A DNA stretch of 64,000 nt from Polytrichum commune. Taxonomy: Eukaryota > Streptophyta > Polytrichopsida > Polytrichales > Polytrichaceae. Below, piece by piece: positions 25,690-46,733 of the stretch (positions are counted from its first letter, which is position 1; each line of letters starts with the position of its first letter). Under the pieces are notes generated by a model. That model saw only the letters and a program-made list of their open reading frames with translations, searched no databases and was not told the DNA's origin. Position numbers and translations under genes: made by a program. The stretch spans positions 34,844,001-34,908,000 of the forward strand of contig OX485806.1 of the NCBI GenBank assembly GCA_950295325.1, written 5' to 3'.

Positions 25690-25722
25690 CGTCTGTCTGT
25701 CTGTCTCTCTCTCTCTCTCACA
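25690..25722. repeat. GTCT/CT-rich tract in the likely MAP4K 5' leader
   Basis: Four GTCT units run into about eight CT units, roughly 190 bp upstream of the MAP4K start codon. CT-rich tracts near the transcription start are common in plant genes. Confidence 0.7.
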
Positions 25723-25746
25723 GGGAGCCGAGCTCGCTCCACGGCC

Positions 25747-25782
25747 ATGGCGGACTCGTCGCCGGCCATGTCCCCGCCATGA
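25747..25782 (+). promoter_or_regulatory. Possible upstream ORF of MAP4K
   Basis: An ATG in a GCCATGG context opens an 11-codon frame (MADSSPAMSPP) ending 130 bases before the main start. If the leader includes it, it could lower translation of the main frame. Transcription of this segment is not shown by the sequence. Confidence 0.35.
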
Positions 25783-25911
25783 TGTCCACCAATTTCCAAT
25801 CATCGGTTCCCTCAATCGGTCGTCTCGAATTACGCACGTAAACCAGCTCATCAAATCTCTCACTAGAAAATCCCCAATTTCCCCCATGCGCAATTTCGAT
25901 CACTGATTGTC

Positions 25912-35024
<9,113 letters not shown>

Positions 35025-36364
35025 ACACTGAGGCTGCTTACTCATCAACCCCTGGAGCATCTAAACTCTGTGTCCCACGATTTGCCTTACTCCATTACCC
35101 TGGGTTGTATATCAAAAAAAAATTAATGTGACTTCCAACCTGGAGTTTTTCCAAGTTTAGCCATTATATGTTTTGTAGCATTTCTTATTGTGTCTTTATG
35201 GTTTACTGACCTGGTTTGAGAAAAAAACTTACATTTGAAAGGAACTCTTTATAGATAGGATACTTTATAGCGAGGAAATTATTGTAGGAGAGTGATCTGA
35301 AGTGTAGGATACAACTTGCATATAGCATAGAGAAAGAAGTCCAAATACCTGACAACCTATTTATTCTGGAAACCATTGAGGTGTCAAGTTACTTGCGAGA
35401 AGCTACTTTCAAACAAATGTTTTGCTTGTACTTTGAGAACTGTAACGAGGCAATATAGTTAGACATTATGCTAAAGTCTATTGTTGGAGAACAGGGGCAG
35501 TAACTCCATTTAAGAGATCACAGGAGCATGAAGCTCCTCTGGCCCAAGACTTTTTAAATGTGCAGAATAGATATTAATGTTTGGTGCTTTTTGGATATGT
35601 GCAGACAGGTAGATTGGTCTCGACAAGCCCTTGAGGAGTGCTTCCATGTCAATGAAATCTCAAGGAATGAGTGAGTAGTTTAAAGTGCATAAAGTTCTAC
35701 TAATAAAACCCGAAGTTATAATACAGATGTGGTTGATTCTAGTTGAACAATTGGCTAACCACTGTAGAATGAAATCAGCCGGAATTTAACTGGAAGATTG
35801 GTGCTGACCAAAATGCCAGCAAAGCGGAAAGAACAGAAGATGTCCATAATTATGTCTTTGCATGGTATTGCAGACAAGTCGCCAAACATGAATGTGAAGC
35901 AGCATTGAGCCATGAATTGAACAATGACAAATCCGACTACCATCTAGTTGACCACAAAAGTTGCCATGCCTCATGCTTGTTTTTGTCAAGACTTAGCAAA
36001 TATGGTTTTTTGTGTGATGCTGATGGCCAAGATTGCAGTCAAAGCTTGATCCATGGAGTTTACACTGGTCCTTAAACTGTCTCCCAATTGTCTCGATATT
36101 CTGGTGATATAAGGAGAAGCGCCTGTAACAATCATTTTGAGCACTCAAGACCCTGAACATGTTGAAAACATTTCATTTTACTTTTGAAAAATAGCAAATT
36201 CATGAGGCTTATGCATGAGAATTTAACATTGCGTGAATTCCATGTGAATAATTTCTTTATGATCTAGTGTGCTTAGGGTGAGTGTCCATGTAGGCCACTT
36301 GCCCATCAGATTCTAGTGTGAATAAGGACAAACTCATCCAAATGTAGAGGGAATTTGGTGGGTG
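35025..36364. other. Downstream of MAP4K: possible 3' untranslated exons, no separate gene
   Basis: There is no long frame with recognisable protein features. Short gene-like phrases with acceptor-like sites occur near 35600-35670 and 35870-35940, which could be 3' untranslated exons or an alternative end of the MAP4K transcript. Confidence 0.35.
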
Positions 36365-36367
36365 TAA

Positions 36368-36761
36368 GAGCATCCTCAGTTGGTCTAGGTAAAGCTCACT
36401 GCAAACCAAGACCTATCTTGCTTAAAATTACTCAAAATTTAGAGGGAGTGCACCAAATCTTGCTTAAAATGGACAGATCCTCCCACACTCCCTCTAAATG
36501 TCAAAAATTTGGAGGGAGTGTGGGAGGATCTTTCCATTTTAAAGCAAGATTTGGTGCAGTCCCTCTAAATTTTGAAAATGTGGTGTTTTCAATGAGGGAT
36601 TTCACCTGCGTCAAATTTTTACAATTCTTTTTTCTTGAGAAATATCTCACGTTTATTTAGGTGTGCTTCTAATGATGGTAATTTCAGTTTCTAATTTTAG
36701 GTCAGTCAAAAGATAGGTTTTGGTTTGCAGTGAGCTTTACCTAGACCGACTGAGGATGCTC
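36368..36761. mobile_element. Harbinger-type foldback MITE with TAA target duplication
   Basis: The termini are near-identical inverted repeats of about 52 bp starting GAGCATCCTCAGTTGGTCTA on the left and GAGCATCCTCAGTCGGTCTA on the reverse strand. TAA flanks both ends (36365-36367 and 36762-36764). Inside, 36434-36499 pairs with 36506-36573 as a long near-perfect stem with a 6-base loop, holding TTTAGAGGGAGTG and its complement. There is no coding capacity. The first bases GAGCATC and the TAA duplication match the 4.6-kb Harbinger element at 49540-54128. Confidence 0.88.
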
Positions 36762-36780
36762 TAAGGGTTCATATGTGCCA

Positions 36781-37108
36781 ACTACACTAAATTAAGAGTC
36801 ACCAATTCTAATTGTCTTGCTGATACTAATTGTAAACTGTAGTGTAGTGTCACCAACACTAAATGTTAACCCAACATTATTTGTAATTCCTTATAATAGA
36901 TTTGCAGTGTTGCAATTACTGTCGCTCATGAAGTGATTTTCCATCCAAATTTCATCACAAGTTGTTGACAAGAGAAGGTAGGGTTTTAGCCAATGGATGA
37001 ACTCATCCATCACCCATAACAATATTTGTTCATTTATCATAAGAAGTGTCATCCGAAAAGTTACCATGGTGACATAACATGACACTAAATATCATATTTA
37101 GTGCAACT
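36781..37108 (+). mobile_element. MITE, ACTACACTAAAT family, copy 3
   Basis: Starts ACTACACTAAAT, ends ATTTAGTGCAACT, about 328 bp. It shares GTCACCAACACTAAATGTTA, GCAGTGTTGCAATTACTGTC and GAAGGTAGGGTTTT with copy 4. It begins 20 bp after the Harbinger-type MITE, so two elements lie side by side. Confidence 0.78.
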
Positions 37109-37772
37109 TCCCATCTTCTCAAATCCAAACCCACCTACTAACCTCCTCCTCCCAGTTACCAAGGATGGAGTTCTAGACCAACATTGGTTCTTTTAAATCT
37201 TCAACCGGTATTAATCATTGGGTGAAGTATTAATCACTTGTAGGGTAAAGTTTCTTTTAGTGAACGCATGGAAGTCCAGCAGCCCATGTCCACGGCCTTC
37301 CACATTCTAGCAGGCCACCAGAATGTGATTAAATAATGCCTTGTGCTTATCTACATGCATACACCTCGGACCCCTATTATCCAGAATCTATTGGGCAAGC
37401 AGCCTACATGGAAACTCACCCTTACATACCCCTTCCAAAAGCGGATAGTGTTGAGCGTTGACTTTTGGTCTCTCTCAAGTCTCAACCTATAAGTTACGTT
37501 TTTTTTACCTTTAGAATGTTTTCAATAATATATACATATCATGAAATACATAGTTAACCACTTCGGAACAAAGTAGTACGTGTGGGTTTTGGGTCACTGA
37601 CATAATTGCATGTTTCTTCTACCTTTTGATGTCGGCTTACATCCATTAAGTTTCTCAACCTTTGTTCATGCTCCACCGGCCCACCGAAATTGTCCATGAA
37701 AAATGCCCTCGTGATTCCCCCTCCCACGAAGCTTCAGCTTGAATCTAGGTTTTCTACCAAGTCTCATGCCTC
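37109..37772. other. Intergenic DNA, no gene recognised
   Basis: AT-rich sequence without supported frames. A partial relative of the next tandem unit begins near 37690. Confidence 0.4.
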
Positions 37773-38075
37773 GATCACACCAAACTTTTCATCCAGTTCC
37801 AGCCGTGAAATTGTTGGGGATTATGTTCATGATTTAGTATGTTGGCCCACCACTTTCCACACTATTACAGCCATAGATGTTGATGGATGGTGTTTGAACT
37901 AGTCGGTGTGATCAGCCCCTACCCTGATCACACCAAACTTTCCATCCGATTCCAGCCATGAAATTGTTGGGGGTTATGTTCAGGAATAGATGTCGGCCCA
38001 CCACTTTTCACACTATTATAGTTGGAGATGTTGACGGATGGTGCCAGACTTGGCTCGTGTGATCAACCCCTCATC
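37773..38075. repeat. Two-copy tandem duplication, 152-bp unit
   Basis: Units at 37773-37924 and 37925-38075 share GATCACACCAAACTTT, CATGAAATTGTTGGGG, CGGCCCACCACTTT and TGATGGATGGTG-like blocks, with about 15-20 percent visible difference. Confidence 0.8.
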
Positions 38076-41000
38076 TGACAATTGTCCGTTTTCCTTGTGT
38101 TACAATCGTCAGACTAATGTTCTTCCATTGGTATTTAGCATTGAATGATTTTATGTCCACAGTTGAACATAGCATACCGTTTTGGTTTATTTTCTTTTCT
38201 TTTCTTTTTTGGTTCCCTCTTTGTATGATAATAGTGTTATCATAGAACTCACCATACATGTATTGTTGTTAAGACATTTGATCTATGAAAGAAATTGTAT
38301 CTAAGGGCACACTTCCATGTGCTAGTGAAGTTGGCAAAAAGTATTGCCCTAAGTTGCCTTCGCAAATAGTTTGCCTCTTTAGCCATGCAAATCAAGGTTG
38401 AGGCATCTATAACCGATACAATAAGAGAGTTTGCATGTATTTAGGAGGAGTAACAACATGGAATTATTTTTCTTGCAAAGAGAACCAAATTCTAAGGAAA
38501 TTGCACAAAACATACAAACTGTGAATATGGAAATTGCTACAAATTTTGAAGCGGAATAATTAGGGTAGCACATAGTCGATCTATAGATTAACCCATAACC
38601 GCTCACCTAAATTCTAATGAATGGCTAAATTTTTTTTTCGAAACTCCACCACCACATAAACCTTAACTTTATTCACTTCAAATTTATAGATCTCATCCAT
38701 GTCGGCATTATATGGCCCTAGTGAGCGGTTAAATGGACATGGTCGACTATGGATTCCTCGACCTTACCTTGTGTCAAAATCATATCACAAAACTTATAAC
38801 TTTGTTTTTTCATCCGTGTCGTAACCACAATTAACATACAATTCTTGTATTTTGTTATTGTTGTAAAAAAATATTCAAAATAGTGTGGAATGTCAATAAC
38901 TTAGCGTGAGACAACCTAAGTGCACATTTAGTGTAGATGTCAAATCTTTGGAGCAAATTTAACTACTTTTGTGTCAAAGTCGTATACTAGACTAAAAAAG
39001 TGCATGGTGCCATATTCTTATCATTCAAACATTGTCCAGAGTTTTCATAATATTTGGATATATTTTTAATTCTCTAGCATCTCAGGATATAAATTTCAAT
39101 CAATTCAATTATGCAACATTCAAGATGGGTAAGTGCAAGGATGGTATATTCCAACTTCAATATTGGACAATAAGGTATGACCTCTCTCATATGTCCCCCC
39201 CCCCCCCCATATTTCAAATGAAAATGCTCAGCCATCAAGATGCTTGAAGATATTGGCGAACTCTAGTCTGCGTAGCCAAAACACTTGGCACATGGAAGTG
39301 TGCCCTAAGCCATATATTAGCCTCTTCATGATAATGAACTTAAGTTGTTGGCAAAGTGACTTGACCCTTTAGACTTAGCTCTAAATTGTCCCAAAGCATT
39401 GAGAGGAGAGATATGGATTAAAGTTGAGCAATGAAAAAGACACCTCAACTCAATGCATGGAGGTTGTAAGCAGTGTTCAAGATTGAAGTCTTCAATGCCT
39501 TTCAAACGCGATTTGACCCTTCAAGATATACCTCTCTCAAAATAGCCCTTCAAAACACAACCCCAAATTAAAAATGAAGACATCACTTGAAGTCCTCAAT
39601 ACAATTTGCCCGTCACCAGAATCAACAAGTCTAGGACATTGTCACTACAAGAAGTGAAGTTAGATGGTGGATTCTTAATTCTTCACATTATACTAGAAAC
39701 ATGTAGCATATAATTCATGCACAAGTTTAATATGAGTTTAATATTTTATTTCTATATTCTTGGATTGACGTCTTGAATTTGAACCTACCCTTCAACTGAA
39801 GGGCTGAAATTTGAGAGCCCTTCAAAATGAAACTCAAGATTGAGGGCTTCAATCTTGAACACTGGTTGTAAGGATTCATAACTTGTATATGAATCGAAAG
39901 GTGGGACGGATTAAGTCAAGTCCGAAGGTCTTTTGTTAGCATACTTTGATTATTGGAGTTAACCCTCAAAGGACGACTTTAGCGGGGCCTGCACTTTGTG
40001 GCTAGTGTACACTATTTCTATGAACCTCACAAACTACCATATCTATTCCATTTTATTTCACATTTGTCTATAGATTTGAAGCCATGTTCAATACAAGCTA
40101 TTATGAAAGAGGAAATGAATATTAAATCATATGATGTGGTGATGGTCATCAAATATAAGTTTGGAATGTAAGGTAGATGGGTCTTATATGGTTATTTTCG
40201 TATTAGGATTTCTGTATTTGAGTGGTATGTGGTTTGGTGTGGCTCCTAGAACAAATACCGAAAAGATATATGTTCAAAAGAGATTGGACTACATGTTCAA
40301 AATATGATAAACATTGTAGTCTCAACAGTCTACAAAATTGGAGGGTTTATATGACCATTTAATGAGCACAAAAATCTTTGCTTTCATAATGATTAAGACA
40401 ATCATATGAGCTCTGAAGATTCATACGAGGAAATTCACTAGGGTGTCAATTTGGATTTGCGAACCGTCTCATACAAATCAAGTGCTTCATATCCTAGGAG
40501 AAGTGGTCTAGTAAGAAAAAGTAACCATGTAACACCCATCTACCTTATTTGAGCGAAGGATCAAGTATAGCAGAGGCACCTATTCCCGATGAAGACCCCA
40601 TCAACAATCTATAGGGTACCATAATTCTGATAAGCTCGGGACTAAATTTCAATCAGGCTGAAACCAATAATGCCATGACACATATTCTGATTTTGAATGC
40701 TAAAGTGAGGAGGAATGAACGGTTATAACAAACTCTAAACATTGGTAATATGATTGAGCCAACGTTTGGTTTCAAAAATTCATAGCAATTCAAATTACTG
40801 AAGGGTTAAAATTACCAAAAAAAATTACAATTTTCCTAATTTCCATCTTCCTACACATGCACTTCTTCAGATCTGACATGGAATCTCTTAAGTGATCGCT
40901 TATCGGCACCTCTACTCTAGTTGACCCTCGATCTCACATATTAGTACACATATTGGTCTAACTAGAAGACTGCAATTAATAAATGGGCTGAGTTTATGCA

Positions 41001-41379
41001 TGGGCCGCTTTTGACATGACAAGAAAAACAAATGATGGTATTTGATTCAAACACTTTTTTTTGTGCATCTAGGAATTCAAATCCGGCTTTGCAAAGCTCA
41101 AACATCATTCACGGGTTAATGTGACAAGAAAGTTCTTTTTGGTCTAAAGAACACACACCTTTCAAGTTTGTGTTCCATCGGTACATCACATCTTGGATTT
41201 AGTGTGGCATTCAAATTATTGTGCCATGCTTATTTGAGTGGTATTTATGACTTGTCTTGAAGCAACTAGTGTTCCATGCCACCTTTTTTGGTTGTCACTT
41301 AACACACTAATATGTGCAATGAGGTTGCCTGTGAAAATAGGTTGTCTCTTTACCCATGCAAATTATCTTGGTTTAAAAC
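38076..41379. other. Long intergenic stretch with repeat fragments, no gene recognised
   Basis: No supported coding sequence. The segment 40225-40490 is a diverged copy of the dispersed repeat at 48520-48780. A C run lies at 39196-39208. Confidence 0.45.
40225..40490. repeat. Dispersed repeat, TGGTTTGGTG family, copy 1
   Basis: Shares TATGTTCAA, a G/A-rich linker, TGAGCTCTGAA, CGAGGAAA and GGTTTGCGAA-like blocks in the same order with 48520-48780; a short relative lies near 15640-15715. Class unknown. Confidence 0.5.
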
Positions 41380-44300
41380 CAGTGTTGGACTTGTATATAT
41401 GTTAGGGCATGGTATAAGCATTGGTATCAAGTAGGGTATCACAGACCATACCCAACTGGTATCAAAGGGGACAATACACTAGCTCATACTTGTGCATCAT
41501 GGGTTGGAGATATTTATGAACATACCAATATCAAGGAGGGGTTTAGAATGCAATATTAAGACCATTCTTGTGCACATTGTCACATCATTTCTCCATAGTA
41601 TTGTTCCTCACTTTCTTAGGGTTGCATTCGAAGGTTGTAGTTAAGCAGATATGGATGGAAGATATTGGCAGCCCACCTTGGTTTTGATATAGAATAGGAA
41701 GAGATTTGTTGCATTAGTTGTTGAAGATTCAAGCCGTCATTGCCTTCACGGTGGTTGTTGAGGTTTGGCCCTAAACCTGTATTACCTAGTTTAGTTCAAG
41801 ATATCATGTTATTTTTCCTTGGTTGATGTGTGTCATTTTCGTTTTCTAGTTGTGACCAACACATGTTAACAAGATCCTTGTGTTAATGGCTTGGAAGGTC
41901 GCATTAATAAGATGTGATTTGTTTGCAAAGATTAACTCTCAAAGACTAGAGGCCCCCTTTTAGGGTTTCGTAGTTTAATTTCAGCAAATATGACAACAAC
42001 TTTGGTTCAATTTGAATGGGGAGGACAGGGTTTACTAGGAGGAGAGCCTTCCAACACAAAGCCAAAAACAACACAAAACACATATAATACCATTGCGGAT
42101 GCTGGAGTTAACATAGAAGAGTTGCATGTTGCAGAGGAGTTGGCAATTTGGCGCGTACGACTCACTCATCTACAAGACAACCACAAGTTTTAGATACCTT
42201 ATCATAGAATCTTTTTAGTGTGGGCATTTTTCTTCTTGCATCTACAAAGAATAAAGATTGATGTAAAGGTACCACAAACAATGAGGTGTGTTTTGTGCCA
42301 TCCAACATCATCCACTCCAACTGTGTCTGAAGGGCAAAGCTCCACTGTCTCGCAACCTACTACTCGTTCCAAGAAAGGTATCCTTAATTACAACCCTGCA
42401 CATAGATCTACCTCTATGATGAAACATGTGATGAATGAGCACGCTGCTGATATGGAGAGATATAAGGAAGTTGTGGCAGCCACTATTGCAAAGGAAAAAA
42501 AACAGAAATGCAAAAAAATGAAACAGATGAACCCTAGTACCATAATTGAATACTATGATAATACTAGCCCTTATGGGAAGAATGATGTAGCACAACAAAG
42601 GTTTTCGGAGAATCTTGCTCTTTATATTGCAAAAGGATACATTGCATTGTTTGCAGTGGAGATTCCATGGTTGCGGCGTTTGGTGTTGCCATGCGATCCG
42701 AAGGTCAGGTTTCCCACACGAAAACAATTGGTGAAGGAGATCATCCCGTCTATGTTGTAAAAGACTATAAAACGTTTTGTGTTGCCAACATTGGCAAGTT
42801 GTGCAACAGTTGCAGTAACTTTCAATCTGTGGATGTCTCGTATGAGAGTGCACACATTCTATTTGGTTGTGAACTTCATAGATAGCGATTGGAAACCCCG
42901 ACATATCACTACAGGCATTTTTGAAGCAATTAGAGACTGCAAGAGCCAACTTTAACAGTTATTATGAAGAGGTTGTTTTCATATTTCCACCTCACAGACA
43001 AACTAATTTCGTACGTGAAAGATAAAGGTTGTAATTTGATAACATTGGCGTTAGCTTTAACATCGGTTGTTTTTTGCAAGCGTTTGGCTTTGTTGCAGCC
43101 CTACCCGGGAGTGTGTTTTGGACACATTATGTCAAAGACATGCCAATATTCTATAGACGACAAAAAATTGTGTATTGGAATGAAGAAGGTATCCATTAAA
43201 GAGGCAGAGTGGGATAAAGCTTGCGTTGAAGCGGGACTTGCCTCTCGAAAGTTGAAGACACCTGTAAAAACAAGATTCACAAGCAAAGTTGTGGTTTTTC
43301 AGGTAAGAACCTGAACTTGAACCTGCGCCTTCGCCTTCTCCTTCTCCGTATTTTTTCTTATAAAATGGTACCTAAAAGGGAATGTACAATGGTTATGAAA
43401 AATGCTTGGTCTTGTATGTAATCTGATGTGCTTTGATTTATATGTAAGTTGATGTATTCTGATGTGCTTCCCTCATGGACTACTAATTGCAGACTTAGTA
43501 ATTATAATGACCATATAATTATGAAGAATGACCATGTAAGATGCACACAACTTATTGAATTTTGTTGGTATGTTTTAGGAAACACAAGAGTATGCAACAA
43601 CGATTAATATATGTTATGGTAGGCAAACTGCAGCCTTGCAAGCCTGAGTCCCAAATGGGCTAACTTGGGCTGTGGCAAAGGCGGTCACAGAGACTTTGCG
43701 CCATGTCGTGCAACAATGCATTTTAAACCAATCTCGCGGGTATTGGCTTTTGAGCGATGCATTATATGCAACCTTTCATATAAGCATCCAACTACAAAAT
43801 GAGTATGATCGGAGGATGCCTACGGTGCCAACACTTCGATGTGGGCAGATAGATTTTGAGTTGCAATTGCTTTATGGCCGCATGACTTTTAAATCAATTG
43901 AAGTTATCAAATCATGTCTTGCATATGCAGTTGATTTCACTCGTGAGAAGGCACATAATATGTTGTCATTGATGTTAGACCCTAGGTATAAGGGGTTGCA
44001 TGTGATTATTGACTACGTGGGATGCGAGAAGGCCATGCACATTGTGGCAAAATATGATCAACTTGTTTTGGTGCCTTTGCTTGTGAAGGTGATGCATGGC
44101 TGAACCCAAGCTTAGAGAACAACTTGGCACCCACATTGGAATCTACAACTGATTCTCTGTTTGGGCACACAAGTTATACAAAGGAGGTTAATGAGGGCAT
44201 TCTAAAATCGGAGCTCATTTTATTTCGGAAGCTTTTTGTACCTACAGATAAAGACATTGCTCCACTTGCTTGGTGGAGGGATAATGCCCCTCGATTTCCT

Positions 44301-45115
44301 CACGTATCCTTTCTTGCGAGGCAGATTTTAGCAATATCAAGTTCTCATATCGAGACAGAATGAATTTTTAGTGTTGCTGGACTTTTTTGTGCCTTGCGTC
44401 GTTGTAGGTTGGGCATCCAAATTTTAGATGCACTCGTCATGATGCTCAAAATTTGGCCCATAGATGCTGGAGATAAGTGCAACTCTTTTGCAAAATCCAA
44501 TCTCGGTGAAAATTTTGGTGACGAGACTGAATTAGTGGATGCTCATGAAGATGAATTACAAGTAGCAAGTTGCTTCGAGGAAGACCCTACTTGTTCAGAT
44601 GATGAATTAGATGAGTATAATTAGTATAATGTTTAATTTAAGATGTTGGATGGCCAAAATACATTTTTGCGCTTTTTTTAGACAAATGAAACAATTTATT
44701 TCATCACCAACAAACCAAAATGCATTTTTTCAGCACTTGTATGTGTATGTTCACATCTATAAACAAAATTTGATGAAGTTTCATTTGTTTTGGTGACATG
44801 GGCCAATATGTTTGTCTTAAACATTTAATTCAACAACAATTGGAGCTTGAAATTTTTATTGAACTTCACCACGCATTGAACAGTAAGACTTAAATCATAA
44901 CATACCACTGTTTAGCCTGGGATGTTATCAGCAAGGCGCTTGAATTGGTATTTGATACCATTGTAGAGCCATAATTCTTGCATGTTTAATATTATACCAA
45001 ACTCTACATTTCATGACCCCCCTAGTACCTTGACAAGGCCTAATAATGAGCTACAAAGTCATTGCATACCAAGACCCCACTGGTATCATAAAATAATAAT
45101 ACCAGTCCAACATTG
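41380..45115 (+). mobile_element. hAT transposon, 3.7 kb, degraded
   Basis: The left end is CAGTGTTGGACTTGTAT and the reverse-strand right end is CAATGTTGGACTGGTAT. The adjacent 8-bp flanks are TTTAAAAC (41372-41379) and GTTGAAAC (45116-45123), matching at 6 of 8 positions as an aged target duplication would. Subterminal copies of GGTATCA or its complement occur several times near both ends, a pattern typical of hAT transposase binding. The interior holds a broken transposase gene. Its termini differ from those of the 638-bp hAT-type element at 8125-8762, so the two belong to different families. Confidence 0.8.
41990..44624 (+). pseudogene. hAT transposase with stops and frameshifts
   Basis: A BED-type zinc finger comes first (RCVLC at about 42283, then MKHVMNEH with two histidines). 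After a TAA at 42758-42760 the same frame continues through the hAT core phrases FNLWMSRMRV, LVVNFIDSDWKPRH and YHLTDKL-like FHLTDKLISYVKDKG. A possible intron spans 43303-43579. Another TGA lies at 43645-43647, a frameshift near 44098 and a TGA at 44361-44363 in HIETE-stop-IFSVAG. The C-terminal dimerisation region (WWRDNAPRFPHVSFLARQIL) is still clear. A short frame at 41990-42193 may be the N-terminus. The protein cannot be made intact from this copy. Two of the stops sit where the family normally has arginine (probable CGA to TGA). Confidence 0.82.
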
Positions 45116-45202
45116 GTTGAAACCATATCACTAAGATATTATAACTTTGTTCATCAATCCATAAGACAACAAGTACTATACATGTCTATATGCATGCATG
45201 CA

Positions 45203-45243
<41 letters not shown>

Positions 45244-46433
45244 TGTAGTGTATTGTATTGTATTTTGTTAGTGTGTGCTAACAATTATCCAAAATAGTGT
45301 GGAAAATCAAAATAATTACACAAGACAACCTAATTGCATACATCAGTGTAGTGATTGCAAATCGTTAACATGGGTTGATGATGACTAGTGTGGGTCACAT
45401 TAAATCAATTGGATAGTGTGCCTAGTATGCATGCAAATCCCCCCCACCCCCCTCATTTTATTTTATTTTTATGCATTTAAATTGTTCAAAAATATCTTGG
45501 CATTTACCCTCACTACAAGCACACATATTGGTAAGCAAATTGGCCTCTTGTCTTAAAGTGGGAAATCCTTATATCTACAACCCTCACATTAGTGGGTATC
45601 AACTTGATATGCCTAAGTAAAACTAGGTTTTTGTGCAAAACATGGACCTTTTGATAAACTCAATACCCAAGAGGTGCACTATGCTAAACACATACAACTA
45701 TATGTGAGTGCACAAAAGGGGTGTTAATTTGAACTATGTCGTACTACGTATGAATACGTCATAAAGTAAGGTTTATTCACCTTCATCTCATTCTTATGAC
45801 ACTGGACTCACACAAGCTTCACTAATCAACTGGATGTCTTCCCTTGATTTATTGCACATCAAATGAGGCCAAACCTCTTGAAATAAATTGGATGAAGTTT
45901 GCCTACCTTGTGCATGCGAGAGGGAACTATCGCATACAAACGTACCTCTCATCCATCCAACATCAACACTTGATCCCATGTAGATTAGCAGTTAAATCGT
46001 CTCAAACGACGAAGATTAACCTAGGATTTGTAAAGCTCACACGGGTATCAAATCGGCTCAAAAAATAAACCTCCGGGCTACATATTAATTGAGAGTTTTA
46101 AATGATGGATGAACGAGGCCCTAGATTAATCTTCTCATCTCTTATGAATTATTTCACCATCATGAAGCTCTATTAGAGATGCAAAGCAATGAATCCACAT
46201 CACCACCACACATTTGTACAATGGAACATCCAACTTCTTAGGTGTGTGCACCTATTATGGATAACGTACCTAGAATGTCACGAAATTCTCACGTCTAGAA
46301 TCTATGACGTTCCTAGATTCTAGACTTGGGGTTGAAAACTAGTCCTATATTGTGTTCGTTTTAGGTACACTGCTTTATTATAAGTAGATGCACATGCCTT
46401 TTCCGAGATGTTGAATTTGGAGTGGACCAAGTC
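45116..46433. other. Intergenic DNA with a TG microsatellite
   Basis: Contains (TG)n at about 45207-45233, next to ATGC runs, and a perfect 11-bp hairpin at 46293-46325. No gene supported. Confidence 0.5.
46293..46325. repeat. Perfect 11-bp inverted repeat
   Basis: GTCTAGAATCT at 46293-46303 and its exact complement at 46315-46325, with an 11-base loop. Function unknown; could be part of a degraded transposon end. Confidence 0.75.
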
Positions 46434-46435
46434 AC

Positions 46436-46655
46436 CAACAATGAACGGTAGTTACAGATGAAGTGGATAAGTTTGAGAAATAACCATTTGAAGTGCAAGA
46501 CTGCAGGAGAATTACCGATCGTTTTTAGAGGAATCTTCTATGGGAATATACCTCACATTAATAAAGAAAAAACCGAAAGGTGTCAACATGTAACCGGTTG
46601 GACTTGGAAACATGAGGATCTTGACCAATTATGCCCCAAAAATCTCTCCGGACAC
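46436..46655. repeat. Dispersed repeat with GTTGAAGTTC core, copy 4
   Basis: Shares CAATGAACGG, GTTTGAGAAATAACC, CATGTAACCGGTTGGACTTG, GACCAATTATGCCCC and CTCCGGACA with the copies at 12790-12985 and 21560-22085. Confidence 0.6.
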
Positions 46656-46733
46656 TTGGTCACCAATTTCCTAACTCATTCCATATATACTCGCCCATTT
46701 AAAAATCGGAGTCAAGGAACATGTTGGAGAATG

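Noticed and set aside
37690..38075. CRISPR-like or gene array
   Set aside because: There are only two 152-bp units with no spacers; it is an ordinary tandem duplication in a eukaryotic genome.
42308..42949. 213-codon minus-strand frame
   Set aside because: It is antisense to the hAT transposase BED finger and core, where the plus strand clearly codes.
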